A stretch of DNA of 64,000 nt from Klebsormidium nitens. Its lineage: Eukaryota > Streptophyta > Klebsormidiophyceae > Klebsormidiales > Klebsormidiaceae. Below the pieces are notes generated by a model. That model had not been told where the DNA came from. It did no database searches and saw only the letters and a program-made list of their open reading frames with translations. A program made the position numbers and the translations under genes. Location: contig DF237067.1 in assembly GCA_000708835.1 (NCBI GenBank), positions 4,054-68,053 of the forward strand. The letters run 5' to 3'. This document shows, piece after piece, positions 57,224 through 64,000 of the stretch (positions are counted from its first letter, which is position 1; the number at the start of each line of letters is the position of its first letter).

Positions 57224-60200
57224 CTAGTTGACGCCTGGCCGGTGCACGGGGATCTTGACGGGCTCGATGCGCCAGATGTCGCGTGCGTAGTCGGCGATGG
57301 TGCGGTCGGAGGAGAACTTGCCGGAGCCGGCGGTGGAGAGGATGCTCATGCGCGCCCAGCGCTGCTTGTCCTTGAACGCCGCGTCCACGCGGTCCTGCGC
57401 GTCCAAGTAGCTCGCGAAGTCGTTGGCCAGCAAATAGTAGTCGCCGCCGTACTGCCCGTCGATGGCCTCGCAAATGGGCGCGAAGATGTCCGTCCACCCG
57501 AACCGGCCCTGCCGCAGCAACCTGCGGACACGCGACGAGGAGCGCGGCTTACGGGCTGCATGATCAGCTTACAAACTACTGTGTTATGCTGGAACAGAGG
57601 AATTAGTCAGCACGTGACTTCCAGGGGTTGTTTGCTTGCTTCGGGGTCTCGTCAGCACCCTGCACTTTCGTGGCTTAGGCAATCCGACGAAGCTGAGTAA
57701 AGAAGCGATGCGCCCCCGGTATGGTATGGCAACGTGCTGAAGCCGCGCGAGCGCCAGAGGAGGGAGGCGGCGCTCACTCGACGACCTTGTTGAAGCGCGG
57801 GTCGGGGCGGTACTCTCGCCGTTGTTCCCGCAGGTGGGGCACCTCGTGCGCCTCGACGCCGAAGATGAACTGCACACGGCGGAATCAGCCATGACATCAG
57901 CTCGAGGTCAGCCCAAGATCAGACCGCCTCGAAGCACGCTGCGAGCAGCGCACGCAACAACCAACTCTACCAGCATCCCGGATGCTTTGTTGCATCTTGA
58001 GACGGAAGTAAGCCGTTTAACGAGGCACAACTAGTACAGCTATCGCGCGGGGGCGGTCACCATGTTGTCGTGGCCGATCTCCTCCGCGATCTCGACGTTG
58101 GCGCCGTCCAGCGTGCCGATGATGAGGCCGCCGTTCATGGCGAACTTCATGTTGCTCGTCCCGGACGCCTCTGTGCCCGCCGTGCTGCGCACGGCAAGCG
58201 GGCAATCCAATCAGGAGAGGGAAAGCAAGGGGGGCTGAAGACGGCGACACCAGACTAAACGAACTCGATGAGATGTCTAACGACAGCTTGGCGTCGCGAC
58301 ATTGCCCTGATATCCTGAATGACGACATTTGAAAAAGCAGCAGTACTGGTCTGTTCTGAGCATCTATTTTGCCGATTTTTATCACTTGGTAGACCCTGTC
58401 GCAGAAAACTTGCTGCAATTCCATCATTCTTGGGCTTTTCTTTTAAGCTTCCCTACATCAGCCGCCTGCTTCAAACCTGGAGTTGCGCCCCGAGCATTTC
58501 TCAGCGACTGCCCGTCGTGCCCTGGGCATCTCTGCCCCGTGGGTCGTCCGTCCGCGGCCTGGCGGCGCGGGCCTCACCTGATGTGCTGCGAGAGGTCGGA
58601 GGCGGGGATGATGGTTTCCGCGAGGCTGACGTTGTAGTCGGGCAGGAAGAAGACCTTGAGCAGGTCGCCCACGTCCGGGTCGCCGTTCACTACGTCCCCG
58701 ATGGCGCTCACCAGCTTGATGATGCGCTTCGCCATGTCGTACCCGGGTGCGGCCTTGCCGCCCACGATCACGACACGTGGCACCACGTGCTGCCGCTCCT
58801 CGGGCGACATCTTCTTGATGCGCTCGTACCGGTGGATCACACTCAGCATATTGAGCAGCTGCCGCTTGTACTCGTGGATGCGCTTCACCTGGAAAACAAG
58901 CGGCCGGGGCAGGGGAGGAGGGGTCAGCACACGGTCTAAAAGGCGTGGCGTTGCAGCGGGACACCAATCCAACTCGCGGGCAATGTTGTGACAATTAGAG
59001 AGTATCGCAATCCTCTACTTTTTAGAAGACGCGAGACGGCAATACACCTGCTGCCTAACACGAGCGCTAAAGAGGAGTAGTTTGTAACATCATAGAGGCG
59101 TGCAAGCAGTCCTTATTTGCCGCACTGATCGCCCCACCTTGACAGCGCTTAGAAGCGAGCCGCATGTGCCTGCGGCACTGTGGCTGCCGTACCTGGATGT
59201 CGAAGAGCGCGTCGGTGCTGACGGTGGCCCCCGTCAGCTTCTTGACGAGCGCGGCGAGGCGCTTCTTGTTGTCGTGCTTCACGGCCATCCAGCGCTCCTG
59301 CAGCCCCGCGTCGTCCGCGTGCTTCTCTAGCTGCTTCAGCTGCGTCAGGTCCGTGATCCACGCCTCGCTGCCCACCACCTCGCTGATCAGCGCGCGCAGC
59401 CCGGGGTTGCAGAAGGCCAGCCACCGCCGCTGCACGCGCAAGGAGATGAAAGTCAGGTGATGCCGACTGACAATCTCTTCAAACACGAGGATGTTCGGCA
59501 GAATACCGAAGGAACGCTTGCGATCAGGCAGCGGCAGGGCCAGAAGCGGGATCGAGCATGGGTGAGCCTTGCATCCGGGGCGGGCGAGCTCTGACCAGCT
59601 CGGCCCAATCTAGACACGGGATTGCTTAAGGCGCTGCGACAAGCATGTGCAGGCAGAAAAAATTGGCATTGGGAATTGGGCAGTAGTCGTGCCCACCTGT
59701 GTAACTCCATTGGTCTTGTTCTGGAACTTCTCGGGCCAAATACCGTGGAAGTCCTGCAATCCAGAGGGGGTGAAAAGGCGTTGAGGCGTTGTCTCATTTC
59801 AGGGCCGAGGCAAAAATTTCATTGCTTTCCACTTTTGTAAAAATCGTTGTGGTCTCAATCTGTGCAGCCACTTTCGACGCCAACCGCAGCAAGGGCCCTT
59901 CGCCTGACCACAACACTAGACAAAGGCCTTTGGCACTGGAGCAGCCACAGTGAAGAAGACGGATGCGAGGCCGTGCTGCCGACCTTGAAGATGGTGGTTT
60001 TGATCAGGTCTGAGTGGATGGCCGCCACGCCGTTGACGGTGTGCGACGCCACCAGGGCCAGGTACGCCATCCGGACTTGCTGCACGCAGCGCACCAAAGA
60101 AGCATAGATGAGCGAGCAGGCCCCTACTTTGCAGCCAGATCGACTCTCGAAGGGAGAAGGAGAAGTACACGGGGGGAATGAAGTTCACCAGAACAGCAGG

Positions 60201-63200
60201 GGGCGATCAGCCCGACGAAATAGCAAGGAGAAGAGGGGCAATAGCGGCAGCCCTGCTTTTCGAGGAATTCGAAATGAGCGGGTGTGGTCAATGGGCCGGT
60301 GTTTGGCTGACCTTGGGGTCGCCCTCCTCGATGATGGACATGCGCGAAATGCGCGACCAGTCGTCGCCCACGCGCTTCTTCAGGTCCTCCAGGTACAAAA
60401 AGTTGATCTGGTAGATGATCTGCACCGCACCCAAGCCTCGGCGAGTCAGCACCACTCGCACCCCCGCTGACAGCCGCCATGACGTCAGCATACAAGCAAG
60501 CACGAGGCGCGCTAGATGCCAAACGGGTGCCTTCTGCCGCATACTCTATAGAGCAGCTGCATAACAGATCAACTCATGACCGTTTCTGTCCGTCCCGCGC
60601 TTGCCTCGAGCATGTCAGTTGTGTACCACAATTCACAGAACACGACATTCGCCTGCGGCGCTTGCCGCTTTCGGCTGTTGGCAGGGGCGGTCGCGCGGGC
60701 GCACCTGCATGTGGCGCGGCAGGAGGCGCTCCATGAGGGAGACGGGCCACTTTTCGAGCGCCTCGGGCAGCACGGTGTGGTTGGTGAAGGCGAAGACGCT
60801 CGTCACGATGGCCCAGCTCTTGGTCCAGCCCAGGCCCTCGTCGTCCATCAGAATGCGCATCAGCTCCGCCACGCCGATCGTCGGGTGCGTGTCGTTCAGC
60901 TGCAGCGTCACCTGCGCGGGCGGGGGGGTACACGAAGCGATGAGGATCCTGCGAACATCGTCTTAATGGACTCCAATAGCATGCCAGGTGCCCTGGCGTC
61001 AAACAAAAAGGAGAACGTAGACAGGGGCGAGGCGAGGGGGTCCGATGCGAGCTTGGGCGTAGCTGCTGTATCGTTCGTTGATAAGCGGCGCTCGGAACGA
61101 GGTGCGTATTAAGTAGGTAGTCAAAACATAGTCGCCGCCACCGAACCTCAATGGAGACAGATGAAGAAGTTTCCTTCCGCAAACATCTGTGCGAGGAACA
61201 TAAGGGCCTGCCTGATGGTACCCGCGATGCTGATCGCGCGTGCCGTATATTCAGAACGACGCACCTTCTCTGGCAGCTTCTCGAGGTCAGTCTCGTGCTC
61301 CTTGAAGCGGCGCACGATGTCCTGCAGCGTGGCCGACACCATGAAGTGCTGCTGCTTCAGCCGCAGCTCCTTGCCCTGCACGCCACGCCCACGAAGCCCA
61401 CGTCAGCGGGCAATACAACAGTCGCCGGGTGAGAACGACAGAACACGGACACACCAAGAACGACTTTGGGAACGGGAGACTCTCACGTCGAGACGAGCTC
61501 ATTCGACGGCGTTATTTAATCAGAAAGAGACCGAAAATAGTTTGTCGCCAAGAAGCACAAGTCGGACTCAAAAGCTCCTTCTTCCGATGTATTTGTGCGT
61601 CGACGAAGTCGAATTGAATCTCCCTCCTCCCAAAGGGTCCTTTTTGAGTCCCAAGCACAAACCCAAGAATCACCAGCATGGACCACAGTAGAGCGCCTAG
61701 TCCGAGCAGAGGATCTCCGAGCCCCGCAGCAACCTCAAGGCCGTAGTAAAAAAGACAGAGCCCGGGGGTAGTAGTTGCGGAGCGTCACCTGGTAGGTCCT
61801 GTCGTCGGGGTAGAGCACGCTGGAGATGGTCTCCGCCCGCTGCTTGGCCAGAATGGCCGCCACGTAGTCGCCCGTGTTGAACGACTGCAGGTCAAACTCG
61901 GCGCTGGGCTTGCCCGCCCACAGCCGCAGGTTGATCGTGTTGCCCGTGCCGTACCCGGGGATTGGGTTGTCGTACGCCACAGCCTCCACCTACGCAGCGA
62001 GCGCGGCCGTCAAGTTACGGGACGAGCGAAGGCACGAAATCGTACAGCTCGAACGGGGTGTGGGCGCAGCTTGACGACACTCATTGATCAGGCACGGTGA
62101 TGCTTGAGTAGCTGCATACGACCGGGCGCATTCTGGAGACCTGGCCCGTGAAGTTGCCAGCTAAATTTTCACCAGCGCTCAAGATTCGACATCCGTTGTG
62201 TGATGACATTTTGAGAAAACTTGTCCTTTTGCCACCTCTTCACTCCAACCCAGAGGCGTCATGCTTTCCCATCGCGATCCTACGGAGGTCTTGCAGCTGT
62301 AGGCTCAGACGCCTAGTGACGGAACAACACATTACAAAAATGTGTGGACTCATGCAAGGACGGGTCGGCGCTCACCCTTTCGCCTGGCACCCATGTGAAG
62401 CGGCCACGGCCCTGGCTGTCAGTGTACTGCTCCACGTGGCCATAAAACTGCACCAACGACCAGGCAAATCATGTCCCGCACGTATTCCGCCATTGACAAT
62501 CAGTGCCTTCGCTCTGCTTCCGCAGGGTCAAAGAGACGCCGAAGACGGCCCACGACAAATATAAACGAAGCAAGCATACCCTTAAAAGAAGAGCCCAGTG
62601 CTGGCTGTCCAAGCGGGTCTCCTCCGCTCCCCTCCCACAGCTGACTTCTTCAGCCCTTTCGAATTCTCTCAGAAGCAGTGTAATGTTGGTTTTTTGAAGC
62701 CAAGTGTCTCTTGAGACCAGCCATACTGGCAGGCGTTCCTGATGCAGGCAATGTAAGTCTGGAACAGTTATCGGACTCTCACTGCTTGCGAACTTACCTT
62801 GATGTCATACTTGGTGGATACGCGCTCGATCTCCCATGGGTTGCTGAAGTTGAGCCAGTAGTCAGGCTGCTCGTGCTGGAAGCCGTTCTCTAGAGTTTGT
62901 CTGAACATGCACAGAATCGAAGTCCACGGATATACTTGATCGATTTGAACGGCATGCTAGGTCACTTATGCAGATTGCTCAACAGAAAGCAACCTGTTTG
63001 GTGACTCGTGCTTTTGGTCTTGAGTTAAATGACGCCGAATCGTAGACAGCACTTGCGCCAAGGTGGTGATCGAACTGATGGCGAATCGAAGTCGCAAGCA
63101 CTTGATGTAACAAGCCACTTTGCAACTTGTGCACGGAGAATTTCGAAAATGAACTGCAAAATTACTCAACTAAACCTTCGACGAATAAAAACTCACCTAA

Positions 63201-63565
63201 ACATTCCGTATTGGTACCGCATGCCATACCTGCACCACACCGCAGGATCCGGTCAGACGCTCCACTTTGCCACCTTCTCAACCAAGCACAAGCAGCGACT
63301 CCATGCGATTCGCAGAATCCTGAGAAAAGCAAGATCTGTAATGTGGGCGCACGCGACTCCTTTCTCCATCTTGTGTTGTGCCATGACCTTTGCGAGTGTG
63401 CATCCACACTGCGACAGTGCCAACACAATGACCCTGTCAAGAGCGCTCCACAGTCCAGGCGCGAGTTCCTCACCCCCAGGCGGGGTAGTTCAGGGTGGCC
63501 ATGGAGTCGAGGAAGCAGGCCGCCAGCCGACCAAGGCCCCCGTTGCCCAACGCTGCATCGCGCTC
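57224..63565 (-). CDS. Alpha-1,4-glucan (starch/glycogen) phosphorylase, N-terminus missing at window edge
   Basis: Fifteen exons recognised: 63474-63565, 63197-63229, 62798-62900, 62376-62447, 61789-61989, 61265-61375, 60705-60911, 60312-60419, 59984-60079, 59697-59753, 59193-59429, 58578-58888, 58061-58184, 57778-57869, 57224-57521. They give 713 residues of a protein usually of 800-950. The enzyme releases glucose-1-phosphate from glucan ends using PLP. The start of the visible part is [18 protein letters not shown]. Next come [97 protein letters not shown], and the PLP lysine in [15 protein letters not shown], with STAG just before it. After LLPRHMQ the sequence continues directly with [16 protein letters not shown], so the roughly 80-residue insertion of plastidial Pho1 is absent. 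This points to the cytosolic or fungal-like form. The first exon(s) lie beyond 63565, perhaps outside the window. Confidence 0.95.
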
Positions 63566-64000
63566 CTGAAGACAGTGCGGCAGGAAGGGGTGACTTGAGT
63601 ACTTCATCGCCTTCACCTGTCTTGCCCTGTTCATAACCCCTCATTGGGCATCCTGTGACCGGTACAGCTCGTTGCGTCAAACCTGCCATCGGATTTAAAA
63701 TGCTCCGAGCACGATTCCTGAGCTCGGACCGTCCGATCTGTGACGAGGGATCCATCGAACGGCTGAAGATCAGGAACCATGCTCAGAGAGACTCGATGGC
63801 AGGTTTGAGGCAAACAGCTGTAGCACCTCGACGGTCAGATAGCCCGTGTGCCAGTACTCCGAGTCGCTAAACGCTATACCATGCGATCTGGAATCTCGGT
63901 GACACAAGGACAAAATTCTGCAAAAGGGCGGCCACGGGACCGCAGGGTTTAGACAACGTTTCAAGAGCAGGTCGGGCCATGCTTTCAAGATATGGAGAAG
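63566..64000 (-). other. Probable intron or 5' region of the phosphorylase gene
   Basis: No phosphorylase-like sequence upstream of [10 protein letters not shown] is visible here, although about 100-150 N-terminal residues are expected. The stretch is therefore probably an intron, with the first exon to the right of base 64000. The acceptor (GTCTTCAG ending at 63566) is good. Confidence 0.5.

Noticed and set aside
63655-63988. Short open frames upstream of the first recognised phosphorylase exon
   Set aside because: None resembles the phosphorylase N-terminus; most likely intronic.

Overview
The window is nuclear DNA of a green plant-lineage eukaryote, most likely a trebouxiophyte green alga (Coccomyxa-like). 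That placement is an inference. It rests on intron-dense genes with GT-AG splicing, GC-rich coding islands separated by AT-richer spacers, plant-type protein families (LUX/PCL1 GARP factor, KNOX homeodomain, TAP46, PTPA, plant-type CUE protein), and compact Ala/Pro/Gly-rich linkers. There are no operons, rRNA, convincing tRNA or CRISPR. Gene models were spliced by hand. I kept those in which exon phases close exactly and the joined protein reads through a recognisable family.

Layout from left to right. 1-1850: decayed LTR retrotransposon (gag fragment on the minus strand plus a 588-bp LTR). 2466-4429 (-): CUE-domain protein. 6344-8846 (+): ZIP/ZupT metal transporter. 10337-13965 (-): Gfo/Idh/MocA oxidoreductase in 15 exons. 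14993-18567 (+): LUX/PCL1-like GARP transcription factor. 19971-21885 (-): PTPA, the PP2A activator. 22053-22699 (-): small Cys-x9-Cys protein. 25434-28166 (-): KNOX TALE homeodomain protein. 29521-32794 (+): unrecognised helical-repeat-like protein with a Ser-Pro-rich tail. 34158-37673 (-): PP2C/PTC7-type phosphatase. 38221-41001 (+): unrecognised Pro/His-rich basic protein. 42393-45967 (-): TAP46/alpha4. 47118-51030 (-): SAM-dependent methyltransferase. 52784-55375 (+): unrecognised multi-pass membrane protein. 57224-63565 and beyond (-): alpha-glucan phosphorylase, cut off by the right edge.

The genes are independent units and not a pathway. Two themes stand out. First, phosphatase control: PTPA and TAP46 both act on PP2A-type phosphatases, and a PP2C lies between them. 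Second, transcriptional regulators of the clock (GARP/LUX) and the haploid-diploid programme (KNOX). Several starts face each other and may share a promoter region (PP2C with the Pro/His-rich protein, 547 bp apart; the oxidoreductase with the GARP gene, about 1 kb apart). Most + strand genes converge on the following - strand gene, with 1.3-1.9 kb of gene-free sequence between their stops.
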